Source: Arthrobacter sp. JZ12
GTDB taxonomy: Bacteria; Actinomycetota; Actinomycetes; Actinomycetales; Micrococcaceae
DNA length: 64,000 nt
Direction: 5' to 3'
Assembly: GCF_035189165.1 (NCBI RefSeq)
Contig: NZ_CP045246.1
Span: forward strand, 1,922,001-1,986,000
In this document: positions 54,277 through 63,025 of the stretch, piece by piece
Numbering within the stretch: position 1 is the first letter of the stretch
How the letters are laid out: each line of letters opens with the position of its first letter
Notes under the pieces: model-generated
Told to the model about the DNA's origin: nothing
The model's database searches: none
The model's input: the letters and a program-made list of their open reading frames with translations, nothing else
Translations under genes and position numbers: made by a program

Positions 54277-54321
54277 TTAGGCCACGCGCTTGGTAACTAG
54301 GACTACGGATACGAGCTGCAT
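54277..54321 (-). CDS. ilvB leader peptide (MQLVSVVLVTKRVA)
   Basis: A 14-residue open frame, ATG 54321 to TAA 54277. Six of its first nine residues are Leu or Val, the amino acids made by the operon. Slow translation of these codons when Leu/Val-tRNA is scarce would keep the downstream terminator from forming. Leader peptides of this kind precede ilvB in Corynebacterium and other Actinobacteria. The spacing of leader, terminator and ilvB fits attenuation well. Confidence 0.88.
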   Translation of the reverse strand: MQLVSVVLVTKRVA

Positions 54322-54369
54322 ATCTGTAGTTTTCACTCCCCCGCGGGGAGTGTCAACAAGGGCCCCTCG

Positions 54370-54388
54370 CGTCTCATTATATGGACAT
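54370..54388. promoter_or_regulatory. Imperfect IclR-type site overlapping a TATAAT box upstream of the ilv leader
   Basis: CGTCTCA-TTATA-TGGACAT: the left half is identical to the leuC/iclR operator, but the right half fits poorly unless one base is deleted (TGGAC for TGAGAC). On the minus strand the same stretch contains TATAAT, a good -10 box for the ilv leader transcript. Confidence 0.4.
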
Positions 54389-54419
54389 GGCATCCCGGTT
54401 ACTGGACACTAACTAAACG

Positions 54420-54450
54420 ACGACGACGGCTTGCCTGCCGCCGTCGTCGT
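54420..54450 (-). terminator. Hairpin terminator after ilvD
   Basis: ACGACGACGGC (54420-54430) pairs with GCCGTCGTCGT (54440-54450), 30 nt beyond the ilvD stop on the minus strand. Confidence 0.65.
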
Positions 54451-54479
54451 TCCGTCAGGAGCGGGGCGCTGGATGCGCT

Positions 54480-56195
54480 CTAGCCGCAGTAAGCGCCCTC
54501 GGATGCCGAGTGGACCAGCTTGGAGTACTTCGCAAGTACCCCCCTGGTGTAGCGCGCGGGAAGCGGCTGCCAGCCGACCTTGCGGCGGTCCAGTTCCTCG
54601 GGGTCGACCAGGAGGTCGAAGGTCCGGTTGGGAATGTCAACGCGGATCCGGTCACCGTCCTGCACAAAGGCGATCGGCCCGCCGTCGACAGCTTCCGGCG
54701 CAACGTGCCCGATGCACAGGCCGGTGGTACCGCCGGAGAAGCGTCCGTCAGTGAGCAGCAGGACGTCCTTGCCCAGGCCTGCGCCCTTGATTGCGCCGGT
54801 GATGGCGAGCATCTCGCGCATACCCGGGCCGCCCTTGGGACCTTCATAGCGGATCACGACGACGTCGCCCGCCTTGACCTCGCCGGCCGCCAGCGCCTTC
54901 AGGGCACCCTGCTCACGCTCGAACACGCGTGCGGTGCCTTCGAACACCTCGGCGTCGAACCCGGCGGTCTTCACCACGGCTCCCTCGGGAGCCAGGCTGC
55001 CGCGCACGATGGTGATGCCACCGGTCTTGTGGATCGGGTTGTCCAGCGCACGCAGGATCTTGCCGTCGAGGTCCGGCGGGTTGATGGCCTCGAGGTTCTC
55101 TGCGAGGGTCTTGCCGGTAACGGTGAGGACGTCGCCGTGCAGGAGTCCGGCGTCGAGCAGCGCCCGCATGATGACCGGCACGCCGCCGATTTTGTCCACA
55201 TCAGTCATCACGTAGCGGCCGAAGGGCTTCAGGTCGCCGAGGTGCGGCACCCTGTCGCCGATCCGGTTGAAGTCCTCCAGGGTGAGGTCCACCTCGGCTT
55301 CACGGGCTATGGCGAGCAGGTGCAGCACGGCGTTGGTTGATCCGCCGAACGCCATGGTGACCGCGATCGCGTTCTCGAACGCTTTCCTGGTCATGATGTC
55401 GCGGGCGGTGATGCCCAGGCGCAGCAGGTTCACGACGGCTTCGCCGGACTTGCGGGCGAACTCGTCACGCCGGCGGTCTGCCGAGGGCGGCGCTGCCGAA
55501 CCCGGCAGGGACATTCCGAGCGCTTCCCCGATGCACGCCATGGTGTTGGCGGTGTACATACCGCCGCATGCCCCTTCACCCGGGCAGATAGCGCGTTCGA
55601 TGCGATCAAGGTCCCCCTTGGACATCTTGCCGGCGGCACACGCGCCCACGGCCTCGAACGCGTCGATGAGGGTAACTTCCTTCTCCGTGCCGTCCTCGAG
55701 CTTGACCCAGCCCGGCATGATCGACCCGGCGTACAGGAAGACGCTCGAGAGGTTGAGCCGCGCGGCCGCCATCAGCATGCCCGGCAGCGACTTGTCACAG
55801 CCTGCAAGAAGGACGGAGCCGTCAATCCGCTCGGCCTCCATGACGGTCTCCACCGAGTCGGCGATCACTTCGCGGGAAACCAGGGAGAAGTGCATGCCCT
55901 CGTGCCCCATCGAAATGCCGTCGGAGACGGAGATGGTCCCGAACTGCATGGGGAACCCGCCGGCTGCGTGGACGCCCTCCTTGGCGCCCTGGGCCAGACG
56001 GTTCAGGGAGAGGTTGCACGGCGTGATTTCGTTCCACGAACTCGCAACACCGATCTGGGGCTTGACGAAGTCATCGTCGCCCATGCCGACAGCACGCAGC
56101 ATTCCGCGGGCCGGTGCACGCTCGATGCCGTCGGTGACCGCACGGCTTCTCGGTTTGATATCAGGAGTTACTTTGGTTTCGCTTTCCACGCTCAT
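54480..56195 (-). CDS. ilvD: Dihydroxy-acid dehydratase
   Basis: Fe-S enzyme that dehydrates dihydroxyacids to the 2-keto acids of valine and isoleucine synthesis. Motifs: [14 protein letters not shown], the cluster cysteine in [34 protein letters not shown], and [43 protein letters not shown]. It is 571 residues long. A TAGACT box ends 7 nt before the ATG, fitting leaderless mRNA. It is on the same strand as ilvBNC but outside the attenuator's reach, so it is regulated separately. Confidence 0.96.
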   Translation of the reverse strand: MSVESETKVTPDIKPRSRAVTDGIERAPARGMLRAVGMGDDDFVKPQIGVASSWNEITPCNLSLNRLAQGAKEGVHAAGGFPMQFGTISVSDGISMGHEGMHFSLVSREVIADSVETVMEAERIDGSVLLAGCDKSLPGMLMAAARLNLSSVFLYAGSIMPGWVKLEDGTEKEVTLIDAFEAVGACAAGKMSKGDLDRIERAICPGEGACGGMYTANTMACIGEALGMSLPGSAAPPSADRRRDEFARKSGEAVVNLLRLGITARDIMTRKAFENAIAVTMAFGGSTNAVLHLLAIAREAEVDLTLEDFNRIGDRVPHLGDLKPFGRYVMTDVDKIGGVPVIMRALLDAGLLHGDVLTVTGKTLAENLEAINPPDLDGKILRALDNPIHKTGGITIVRGSLAPEGAVVKTAGFDAEVFEGTARVFEREQGALKALAAGEVKAGDVVVIRYEGPKGGPGMREMLAITGAIKGAGLGKDVLLLTDGRFSGGTTGLCIGHVAPEAVDGGPIAFVQDGDRIRVDIPNRTFDLLVDPEELDRRKVGWQPLPARYTRGVLAKYSKLVHSASEGAYCG

Positions 56196-56202
56196 GAGTA
56201 AA

Positions 56203-56208
56203 AGTCTA
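56203..56208 (-). promoter_or_regulatory. ilvD: -10 box for a leaderless ilvD mRNA
   Basis: TAGACT on the minus strand, 7 nt before the ATG. Confidence 0.5.
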
Positions 56209-56275
56209 GGCCCGGCGCGGTACCGCTCATGCCCATGACCTACCTGTTACGCACGTTGCACAGCACGCCGACCGA

Positions 56276-57244
56276 TCAGCCGTTGTCGCGTTCCGTTCGC
56301 CACGGACCGGGAACCATGAGATTGATAGGTGCCTTTCCTGCGGCAAGCACCTCGAGCTGGCTGCGGAGGAATCGGACGATGCGCGGCCAGAACGCTCCCG
56401 TGTTGCCGCCGATGTGGGGGGTGATGATTGCGTTCTCCGCACCCCACAGCGGATGGTCCTCGGGTAGCGGCTCCGGGTCGAAGACGTCAATGGCCGCGTT
56501 GAGACGCCCGCTAAGCACCTCGGCCGTGAGCGCGTCGGAGTCGACGACGGCGCCGCGGGCCACGTTGACCACGAGCGCTCCGTCGGGAAGCGCAGCCAGG
56601 ACGTCGCGGTCCACCAGCCCACGGGTGGAATCGGTGAGCGGCGTGATGACGATGAGCACATCGTGATGAGCGGCGAGCTCAAGCAGTTCGTCGCTGCCGT
56701 GAACCGTTCCGCGCTCATCCGTCCGTGCAGTGCTGCCCACCCGGGTGAGTTCCACTTCGAAGGCATCCAGGCGCCGGGCGATCTCCGCCCCGATACCGCC
56801 TACTCCGAGCAGCAGCACCTTACGGTCAGCAAGCCCCGGGTAGCGCTTGGGTTGCCACACTCCGGCACTCTGGTTACGCACCGCGACGTCGATCCCCCGC
56901 AGTGAGGCGAGCGCGAGCCCGACTGCCAGCTCGGCTGTGGCAGCCGCGTGGACACCGGAGGCGCTCGCCACCCCGACGCCGTCCCCTACCATCGCGGCAA
57001 CGTTCTCATAGCCCGTGGATTGGGCCTGGACGAGCTGGAGATCCGGTACGGACTGCAGCGGCTCCGTGAAATCTTCACTCAGGTTGTAGGGGAGGATGAC
57101 GGCGTCGATGTCCTTCAACTCCACTCCGTCAGGCGCACTCCGAAAATCCCAGCAGACGAGGTTGATCCCGTCCGGAACCGGCTGTAGGGCTTCAAAAAGG
57201 TCTTGGTCAGGGACGGTCACCGTACGGATCGATGGAAGAGTCAT
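56276..57244 (-). CDS. 2-hydroxyacid dehydrogenase (D-isomer specific, NAD-binding)
   Basis: A 322-residue member of the D-2-hydroxyacid dehydrogenase family. The NAD motif is VLLLGVGGIGAEIARRL, the substrate-binding Arg lies in VVNVARGAVVDSDAL, the Glu in DVFDPEPLPEDHPLW and the catalytic His in ITPHIGGNTGAFWPR. It lacks the serine-feedback domains of SerA. The substrate is unknown; glyoxylate/hydroxypyruvate reductase is one option. TACGCT ends 6 nt before the ATG (57251-57256). Confidence 0.88.
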   Translation of the reverse strand: MTLPSIRTVTVPDQDLFEALQPVPDGINLVCWDFRSAPDGVELKDIDAVILPYNLSEDFTEPLQSVPDLQLVQAQSTGYENVAAMVGDGVGVASASGVHAAATAELAVGLALASLRGIDVAVRNQSAGVWQPKRYPGLADRKVLLLGVGGIGAEIARRLDAFEVELTRVGSTARTDERGTVHGSDELLELAAHHDVLIVITPLTDSTRGLVDRDVLAALPDGALVVNVARGAVVDSDALTAEVLSGRLNAAIDVFDPEPLPEDHPLWGAENAIITPHIGGNTGAFWPRIVRFLRSQLEVLAAGKAPINLMVPGPWRTERDNG

Positions 57245-57322
57245 GGGGCCAGCGTATCCGCACCGCGGACCTGTACGAGCGGAGTATGGACAGCCTGCAG
57301 CGACGGTCGTACCGTTCTAGGC

Positions 57323-58480
57323 ATGCGATTTCCCCGGCATCTGCGGGGTGTCTTGCCCGTCTTGGCCATCGCGCTTTCAGTGGTGGCAGCTGGTTCCGGC
57401 TGCTCTCCCGCTCCGGAGCCGGCTCCTAGGGTGGCCGGCACAACCCAGCCAGCCTCGTCGGCGCCGGGAACGTCCGGTCCGGCAGCAGAGAGCAGGGCGC
57501 CCGGAACTGCCGAAGCCGCGACGCCGTTGGCCCCACCGAACCTGGTGCCGAAGGGCGAGATTGCCGCCGGACTTGGTACCCCCTGGTCCATGGCGTTTCT
57601 CCCGAACGGCGACCTCCTCGTCACGGAGCGGGAAACAGGCGAGGTGAAGCGGATCTCCGGCGGCCAGGTGGAAGTAATCGGGGTGCTTCCGGAAGCGGTG
57701 GGAGCCGGCGGTGAAGGCGGCCTGCTGGGCATCGCGGTGGGCCCGGACTTTGAATCCGACCCCCGCCTCTACCTGTACTTCACTGGCCCGGAAGACAATC
57801 GCGTGGTGTACGTTCCCTACGGTGAAGAAGGACTAGGCGAGCCCGTACCCATCCTGACGGGGCTGCCCAAGGCGAACATCCATAACGGGGGCCGGATCAA
57901 ATTCGGGCCGGACGGGCACCTTTACGTAGGTACGGGCGACGCCGCCGGCGCCGAGCAGGCACAGGATCCCGACAACCCCGCGGGGAAGATCCTGCGGGTC
58001 ACAGGAGACGGCGACCCCGCCCCCGGCAACCCCTTCGGCACGAAGGTCTACTCGCTGGGGCATCGCAACGTACAGGGGCTCGCCTGGGACTCCGACGGGA
58101 GGCTGTGGGCGAGCGAGTTCGGACCCGACCGCGACGACGAGCTCAATCTCATCACGCCCGGCGGCAACTATGGCTGGCCGGAAGTCACCGGCGCTCCCGG
58201 GCATGAGGACTATGTGGACGCGAAGGTGGTCTGGCCCTCGACTGCCACGTCGTCTCCCAGCGGCATGGCAATCATTGACGACACCGCCTACATCGGGGGG
58301 CTCCGCGGAGAACGTCTCTGGCAGGTCCCGCTCAACGCTGAGTCAGCGAGTGAACCCGTCAGCCACTTCCAGGGGGAATACGGCCGCCTCCGCGACACAA
58401 TCGCCGGGCCCGATGGAGAACTGCTGGTCGCGACCAATGAGACCGGCGGGTCCCGAATCCTTCGGTTCAGCCTTGATTGA
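57323..58480 (+). CDS. PQQ-dependent sugar (aldose) dehydrogenase-like lipoprotein
   Basis: A 385-residue protein of the glucose/sorbosone dehydrogenase family (six-bladed propeller). It begins with a signal peptide and lipobox GSGC (Cys27), a Pro/Ala/Ser-rich linker to about residue 75, then the catalytic propeller: LGTPWSMAFLPNGDLLVTER, GGEGGLLGIAVGPDF, NIHNGGRIKFGPDGHLYVGTGDA with the conserved His, GHRNVQGLAWDSDGRLWASEFGPDRDDELN and GGNYGWPEV. ATG 57323 is chosen; earlier in-frame codons precede the promoter-like TACCGT. No PQQ-synthesis genes are in the window, so the cofactor may come from elsewhere or the role may differ. Confidence 0.88.
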   Translation: MRFPRHLRGVLPVLAIALSVVAAGSGCSPAPEPAPRVAGTTQPASSAPGTSGPAAESRAPGTAEAATPLAPPNLVPKGEIAAGLGTPWSMAFLPNGDLLVTERETGEVKRISGGQVEVIGVLPEAVGAGGEGGLLGIAVGPDFESDPRLYLYFTGPEDNRVVYVPYGEEGLGEPVPILTGLPKANIHNGGRIKFGPDGHLYVGTGDAAGAEQAQDPDNPAGKILRVTGDGDPAPGNPFGTKVYSLGHRNVQGLAWDSDGRLWASEFGPDRDDELNLITPGGNYGWPEVTGAPGHEDYVDAKVVWPSTATSSPSGMAIIDDTAYIGGLRGERLWQVPLNAESASEPVSHFQGEYGRLRDTIAGPDGELLVATNETGGSRILRFSLD

Positions 58481-58492
58481 TGACAGAAACAA

Positions 58493-58534
58493 AAAACCCT
58501 CCCAATCCGGTTTGCCCCGGATTGGGAGGGTTTT
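58493..58534 (+). terminator. Strong terminator after the sugar dehydrogenase gene
   Basis: An 18-bp stem (58493-58510 with 58517-58534) around a 6-nt loop, ending in TTTT on the plus strand. It also lies just beyond tRNA-Lys on the minus strand and may serve both. Confidence 0.85.
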
Positions 58535-58539
58535 CATTG

Positions 58540-58615
58540 TGGTGCACCCCCCGGGACTCGAACCCGGAACCCATTGATTAAGAGTCAATTGCTCTGCCAG
58601 TTGAGCTAGAGGTGC
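58540..58615 (-). tRNA. tRNA-Lys (CTT)
   Basis: Minus-strand cloverleaf: acceptor GCACCTC/GGGGTGC, D stem GCTC/GAGC, anticodon stem ATTGA/TCAAT closing CTCTTAA (anticodon CTT), T arm CCGGG-TTCGAGT-CCCGG. CCA is encoded. Confidence 0.95.
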
Positions 58616-58774
58616 CTGCGGAATTTGCCCTGGCTTTCATCCTGACCGCGTTCCGCAACAGCACTAAACTCTACCAGCACCTCGCCCGAAAACCGAAATC
58701 GGGAGGCTGAGTGTGAGCCATCGCACGATCAGGGGCGGGATTTGCAGTGTCCCTGCCCGTTCCTAATGAAGGAG

Positions 58775-59281
58775 TCAGCGCACCGGTGCCTCGTTCTCGG
58801 ACAAAATGTCGCCGGCGTTTTCCGAATCAGGAGCCGCACCGGGAAGCCCTGCATCAAGATTCCATCGTGGCGCCCCAAGGTCGCGGATTACCGCCTGCAG
58901 GTGACCGCGCAGTGCTCCTGCGGTCAGACCATCCCCTGCTATGAGTGTCCGCTCAACGTCCTGTGCCTCCTTCAGCACGCGGCGGCCCTCGCTGGTAATG
59001 GAGACGGTATGGCTTCGCTTATCCAGGTCGCTGCGCACCTTGGAGATATGTCCGCGGGCCTCAAGCCGGGAGAGCGTCTTTCCCATAGTCTGCGCCTGCA
59101 CGCGGACCATCTGGGCCAGGCTTGCCTGGGTCATCGCCCCCTGTGATTCGAGAACCCCCAGGGCAATCACGCCAGCGTGAGTGACGCCGATCGAAACCAG
59201 TCGCTCATTCCAAGCATGTTCAACCAGGCGAGCGGCCGTTGTCAGCAGGCGGCCAGTCGGCCATTGCTCGAGATCCGGCAT
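58775..59281 (-). CDS. MarR family transcriptional regulator
   Basis: A 168-residue winged-helix regulator. The HTH is AMTQASLAQMVRVQAQTMGKTLSRLEARGHI, followed by the wing with the family signature SDLDKRSHTVSITSEGRRVLKEA. No cysteine is present, so a thiol-based redox switch within the protein is unlikely. It is divergent from the peroxiredoxin gene, with 152 bp between the starts, and may regulate it. GGAAGGAAG lies 10 nt before the ATG. Confidence 0.9.
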   Translation of the reverse strand: MPDLEQWPTGRLLTTAARLVEHAWNERLVSIGVTHAGVIALGVLESQGAMTQASLAQMVRVQAQTMGKTLSRLEARGHISKVRSDLDKRSHTVSITSEGRRVLKEAQDVERTLIAGDGLTAGALRGHLQAVIRDLGAPRWNLDAGLPGAAPDSENAGDILSENEAPVR

Positions 59282-59352
59282 ATGCTACAAACTTCCTTCC
59301 GCCCCGCACCGCCTCATGCGGTATCGCCGGGGACCTTCAAATTCACCCCGAA

Positions 59353-59358
59353 TATGAT
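59353..59358 (+). promoter_or_regulatory. -10 box of the peroxiredoxin gene; leader hairpin follows
   Basis: TATGAT lies about 75 nt before the peroxiredoxin ATG. The leader holds a hairpin, CGGCGG (59381-59386) with CCGCCG (59395-59400). Confidence 0.4.
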
Positions 59359-59433
59359 AGCTACGGCATCAGGGGGAAACCGGCGGATTCCACACCGCCG
59401 ATGCACAATCGAGACCAACAAAGGAAGGCTTCC

Positions 59434-59904
59434 ATGTCTGAACGGCTGCACATCGGAGACCGCGCTCCGGATTTCACGCTTCAGTCCGCTGACGGCTCAA
59501 CCGTGTCCCTCAGTGACTTCGCAGGGGAAAACGTGGTTGTGTACTTCTACCCCGCAGCTGCAACGCCGGGCTGCACCACCCAAGCCTGCGACTTCCGCGA
59601 CAACCTCGCGTCGCTGGGCTCGGCAGGCTACCGAGTGGTGGGAATCTCGCCTGACACTCCGAAGAAACTGCTTTCCTTCACTGAAGCGGAGTCGCTCACC
59701 TTCCCGCTGCTCTCCGACCCCGACCATGCTGTTGCGGAGGAGTGGGGCGCCTGGGGTGAAAAGAAGAACTATGGCAAGACTTACGAGGGCCTGATCCGGT
59801 CCACCGTTGTGGTCGACGGATCGGGCCAGGTGGCGCTGGCCCAATACAACGTCCGCGCGACCGGACACGTGGCCAAACTGCGTCGCGACCTCGGGCTCGA
59901 CTGA
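59434..59904 (+). CDS. bcp: Thioredoxin-dependent thiol peroxidase (BCP-type peroxiredoxin)
   Basis: A 156-residue peroxiredoxin that reduces H2O2 and organic peroxides using thioredoxin. Motifs: GDRAPDFTL, YFYPAAATPGCTTQACDFRD with peroxidatic Cys47 and resolving Cys52 (the C-X4-C pattern of BCP), and GISPDTPKKLLSF. The start ATG 59434 has AAGGAAGG upstream; the 65-residue in-frame extension is leader sequence. Divergent from a MarR gene. Confidence 0.94.
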   Translation: MSERLHIGDRAPDFTLQSADGSTVSLSDFAGENVVVYFYPAAATPGCTTQACDFRDNLASLGSAGYRVVGISPDTPKKLLSFTEAESLTFPLLSDPDHAVAEEWGAWGEKKNYGKTYEGLIRSTVVVDGSGQVALAQYNVRATGHVAKLRRDLGLD

Positions 59905-59959
59905 GCTCCAGTACAATGGAGGGGCGCCGGATGGATAATCTCCTTCCTGCGTTCCACAC

Positions 59960-60041
59960 GCGCGAGTGGCGAAATTGGCAGACGCGCTGGATTTAGGTTC
60001 CAGTGTCTTCGGACGTGGGGGTTCGAGTCCCCCCTTGCGCA
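59960..60041 (+). tRNA. tRNA-Leu (TAG)
   Basis: Acceptor GCGCGAG pairs with CTTGCGC. The anticodon stem CTGGA/TCCAG closes TTTAGGT (anticodon TAG). A long variable arm (GTGTCTTCGGACGT region) marks a class II tRNA. Confidence 0.94.
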
Positions 60042-60046
60042 CCTCT

Positions 60047-60081
60047 ACAAGTGCACTTCGGCCCGGCCGGAGTGCACTTGT
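60047..60081 (+). terminator. Hairpin after tRNA-Leu
   Basis: ACAAGTGCACT (60047-60057) pairs perfectly with AGTGCACTTGT (60071-60081). There is no U-run. Confidence 0.55.
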
Positions 60082-60240
60082 GCGTTAAGCCCCAACCCGG
60101 TGAACTTTCACAATTTTCTTCCTCTCCCCACCCATCCGCGTCGCCCTTCCGATCGAACCATGCCCGAGACATCGATCCGATGTCCGTCCCAAGACAGAGC
60201 GGCCCTTTGATTGGGTCCAAGGAAGACAAGGAGAAGTGGA

Positions 60241-60948
60241 ATGGAACTGTTGAAGCGCAGGAACCTGTCCGTATTCGGTCTCGCGGCGGTAACCATGTTC
60301 AGTCTGGCGGCCTGTGGAGGTGGCAACACCTCCACAGCCAGTGAAGCGGAGACAGCGGAAGCATCGGAAACATCCGAATCCTCGACCATGGAGTCCTCCG
60401 CTCCGGAGGCGAGCGGAGAAGCCTCGGGTGAGGCCATGGACCCCGCTGCGAACCTCGTAGGACCAGGCTGTGCGGACTATGCCGAAATGGTGCCTGACGG
60501 CGACGGGTCGGTCGCGGGAATGGCTGAAGCGCCTGTAGCCGAAGCAGCCTCCAATAATCCCCTGCTGACCCAGTTGACTGCCGCTGTATCAGGGGAGCTC
60601 AACCCGGAGGTGAATCTTGTAGACACGCTCAACGGTGGTGAATTTACCGTCTTTGCACCGGTCGATGAGGCGTTCGAGGCCCTCGACACCGCGACGGTTG
60701 AGTCCCTGCAGACCGATGCGGATCTACTCTCCGGCATCCTCACCTACCACGTTGTGGAAGGGCAGCTGGCTCCGGACGAGGTAGCGGGGAAGCACACCAC
60801 GGTGAACGGGGCCGAACTGACGGTCGAGGGCGAAGGTGATGCCATCACCGTAGGCGAGGAAGGAGCAGCAGTGATCTGCGGCGGCGTACAGACGGCCAAC
60901 GCCACCGTCTACCTCATCGATGCCATCCTGATGCCTCCTGCCCAGTAA
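60241..60948 (+). CDS. Fasciclin (FAS1) domain lipoprotein
   Basis: A 235-residue secreted lipoprotein: signal peptide with lipobox LAAC (Cys25), a Ser/Glu/Ala-rich linker (about 30-75), then one FAS1 domain (about 95-235) with [31 protein letters not shown] (the H1-like motif) and [11 protein letters not shown] (the H2 motif with YH). FAS1 proteins mediate adhesion; this resembles mycobacterial MPT70/MPT83-type proteins. ATG 60241 has AAGGAGAAG upstream. Confidence 0.9.
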   Translation: MELLKRRNLSVFGLAAVTMFSLAACGGGNTSTASEAETAEASETSESSTMESSAPEASGEASGEAMDPAANLVGPGCADYAEMVPDGDGSVAGMAEAPVAEAASNNPLLTQLTAAVSGELNPEVNLVDTLNGGEFTVFAPVDEAFEALDTATVESLQTDADLLSGILTYHVVEGQLAPDEVAGKHTTVNGAELTVEGEGDAITVGEEGAAVICGGVQTANATVYLIDAILMPPAQ

Positions 60949-61012
60949 CTGCCTTTCAGAGACAGCAGGAATACTCCCTGATCCGGCTCCTCCACCGATG
61001 GTCAGGGATGCA

Positions 61013-61043
61013 GTGGGTGCCTGCGCCGAGCGCAGGCACCCAC
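61013..61043 (+). terminator. Terminator after the FAS1 gene
   Basis: A perfect 13-bp stem, GTGGGTGCCTGCG (61013-61025) with CGCAGGCACCCAC (61031-61043), loop CCGAG. Confidence 0.75.
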
Positions 61044-61120
61044 GTTCATGCGGGCAATGTGCGCGGTGCTCTGCCCGTCACGGTGCAGAACACGTTCAGG
61101 GGACGTGGAGCAAGGTGGCC

Positions 61121-61126
61121 TAGACT
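61121..61126 (+). promoter_or_regulatory. -10 box of the peptide-binding protein gene
   Basis: TAGACT lies 50 nt before ATG 61177. Unlike the leaderless genes, this leader contains a ribosome binding site (AAGGA). Confidence 0.45.
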
Positions 61127-61176
61127 GGGGATTCCGTTCCCGCCTTTACCCACCACACGCGCGCCCCAAGGAAGCT

Positions 61177-62910
61177 ATGCCACCGAGTCCCAAGCACCGC
61201 CGTCGTGCATCCTGGACTCTTTTGCAGCGTCTTGCCGGAGCAGCCGCTGTCCTGGGATTGACCGCCTGCACAGCGGTGGATCCGGCGCCGGTCACTCCCA
61301 GCAGCCAGGCACCCACGGAGCAGGCCACGGCAGCCCTGGGCAATCCCACCGGCTCGTTCACCTTCGGCACCGCTGCGGGGCCGGTAGGGCTCGATCCCGC
61401 ACTTGTAGCAGACACCGAGTCATACCGCATCACTCGCCAGATCATGGAGGGGCTTGTCGGCGTGGATCCGCTGACGAGTGAACCAGCTCCCCTGCTCGCA
61501 ACTTCCTGGGAGGAACGGGACCAGGGACGGGCATATACTTTCGACCTGCGCCAGGACGTGGTCTTCCACGACGGTGAACCGTTCAACGCGGAGGCAGTGT
61601 GCGCCAACTTCGAGCGCTGGTACACCATGCCGCCGGAAACCCGGGAACTCGACGCCACCATTGCGTTCAAGTCGGTTTTCAAGGCCTTCTCGGATGCGCC
61701 CGGGGAATCGCTCTACGAGTCCTGCCGGCCCCTCGGAGAGTACAAGGTGCTTATTCAGCTGACGGGCCGCCTGACCTCATTCATTCCGGCCCTCGCGCTG
61801 CCCGCTTTCGGAATGGCATCACCGCGTGCCCTCGAGGAGCTCGACGCGAACCGCCTGGACACCGAACGTGACGGCCGGCAGCTGTCCAAATTCGCGCTCA
61901 ATCCCGTGGGCACCGGACCCTTCACGTTCGAGGCGTGGTCCGATGATCAGGTGATCCTCAACTCCTTCGAAGGGTACTGGGGCAACCGTGGCGAAATCAG
62001 GACCGCTACCTTCCGCACCATCCCACACACTGACGCCCGGCTTCGCGCCCTCCTGCGTGGTGAGATCGACGGCTACGACCTCGTCACTGTGGACAACGCA
62101 GCGGAACTGGCGCGCGAGGGACAGATCATCCTGCAGCGCGATCCCTACTCCGTGTTGTATCTCGGCATGAACCAGGACTTCCCGGGCGTCGACGATGTCC
62201 TGTTTCGGCAGGCAGTGGCGCATGCGATCGACAAACAGGCACTGATCGAAGGCCGTTTCCTGAACGGGACCAGTCCCGCACAGCAGTTCCTGCCGCCCAA
62301 GCTCGGAGTGTCGGACGAAGACATCACCGAGTACGAATACAACCCCGAGAGAGCGGCCGAGCTCCTAGCGGAGGCGGGATACGACGGCGAGCCCCTTCCC
62401 TTCCACTACCCGCGCAACGTATCGCGGCCCTACCTGTCCTCTCCCGAGAAGGTATACGCCGAACTGAGCCGTCAGCTGACGGCGGCAGGCTTCAATATCC
62501 AGCCGGTTCCCACGGAGTGGTCGGAGGGGTACCTTGAGGCAGTCCAGAACGACGACGACAGGGCATTCCATCTGCTCGGCTGGAGCGGCAGCTACCAGGA
62601 CCCGGATACTTTCGTCGGTCCTCTCTTCGCTGCCTACGGCGAGGAGTTCGCCTTCAGGGACGCGCAGCTCTTCAGCAAGGTTGCGCGTGCCGTCACCCTT
62701 CCGAACGGCGAGGAACGAACCGCTGCCTACCGCGACATCAGCGACTCGATTGCCGCTGACCTGCCTGCCGTCCCCCTCGCATTTCCAATCTCCGCCGCCG
62801 TCGTATCTCCGCGCGTCCTCACCTACCCTGTCAGCCCGGTGATGCACGAAGTCTTCAACGCAATTGACCTGGCCGACGTCGAGCCGGAAACGTCCACCGG
62901 CGGCAGCTGA
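61177..62910 (+). CDS. ABC transporter substrate-binding lipoprotein (SBP family 5, peptide/nickel type)
   Basis: A 577-residue extracytoplasmic binding protein: basic start, hydrophobic region, lipobox LTAC (Cys31), then the SBP_bac_5 domain. Blocks: DPALVADTESYRITRQIMEGLVGVD, YTFDLRQDVVFHDGEPFNAEAVCANFERW, GTGPFTFEAWSDDQVILNSFEGYWG, YLGMNQDFPGVDDVLFRQAVAHAID and the C-terminal VPLAFPISAAVVSP. ATG 61177 has AAGGA 5 nt upstream; earlier in-frame sequence is the promoter. Permease and ATPase genes are not adjacent, so it is an orphan binding protein here. Cargo is probably oligopeptides. Confidence 0.92.
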   Translation: MPPSPKHRRRASWTLLQRLAGAAAVLGLTACTAVDPAPVTPSSQAPTEQATAALGNPTGSFTFGTAAGPVGLDPALVADTESYRITRQIMEGLVGVDPLTSEPAPLLATSWEERDQGRAYTFDLRQDVVFHDGEPFNAEAVCANFERWYTMPPETRELDATIAFKSVFKAFSDAPGESLYESCRPLGEYKVLIQLTGRLTSFIPALALPAFGMASPRALEELDANRLDTERDGRQLSKFALNPVGTGPFTFEAWSDDQVILNSFEGYWGNRGEIRTATFRTIPHTDARLRALLRGEIDGYDLVTVDNAAELAREGQIILQRDPYSVLYLGMNQDFPGVDDVLFRQAVAHAIDKQALIEGRFLNGTSPAQQFLPPKLGVSDEDITEYEYNPERAAELLAEAGYDGEPLPFHYPRNVSRPYLSSPEKVYAELSRQLTAAGFNIQPVPTEWSEGYLEAVQNDDDRAFHLLGWSGSYQDPDTFVGPLFAAYGEEFAFRDAQLFSKVARAVTLPNGEERTAAYRDISDSIAADLPAVPLAFPISAAVVSPRVLTYPVSPVMHEVFNAIDLADVEPETSTGGS

Positions 62911-62993
62911 CGCGACGGCCGGTGTGGGACGAGGATCACGTCCTTGAGTGACCCTCCAATTTAGGGAACCCACCCGCCAGAGGCTACGCTTCT

Positions 62994-62999
62994 TAGGCT
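62994..62999 (+). promoter_or_regulatory. mqo: -10 box of mqo
   Basis: TAGGCT lies 27 nt before the GTG start; the leader contains TTGGAGA as a ribosome binding site. Confidence 0.4.
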
Positions 63000-63025
63000 A
63001 GCGCCCTTGCTATTGGAGACCCATC

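Noticed and set aside
59370-59433. Riboswitch before the peroxiredoxin gene
   Set aside because: Only one short hairpin (CGGCGG/CCGCCG) is seen; no known riboswitch core can be recognised.
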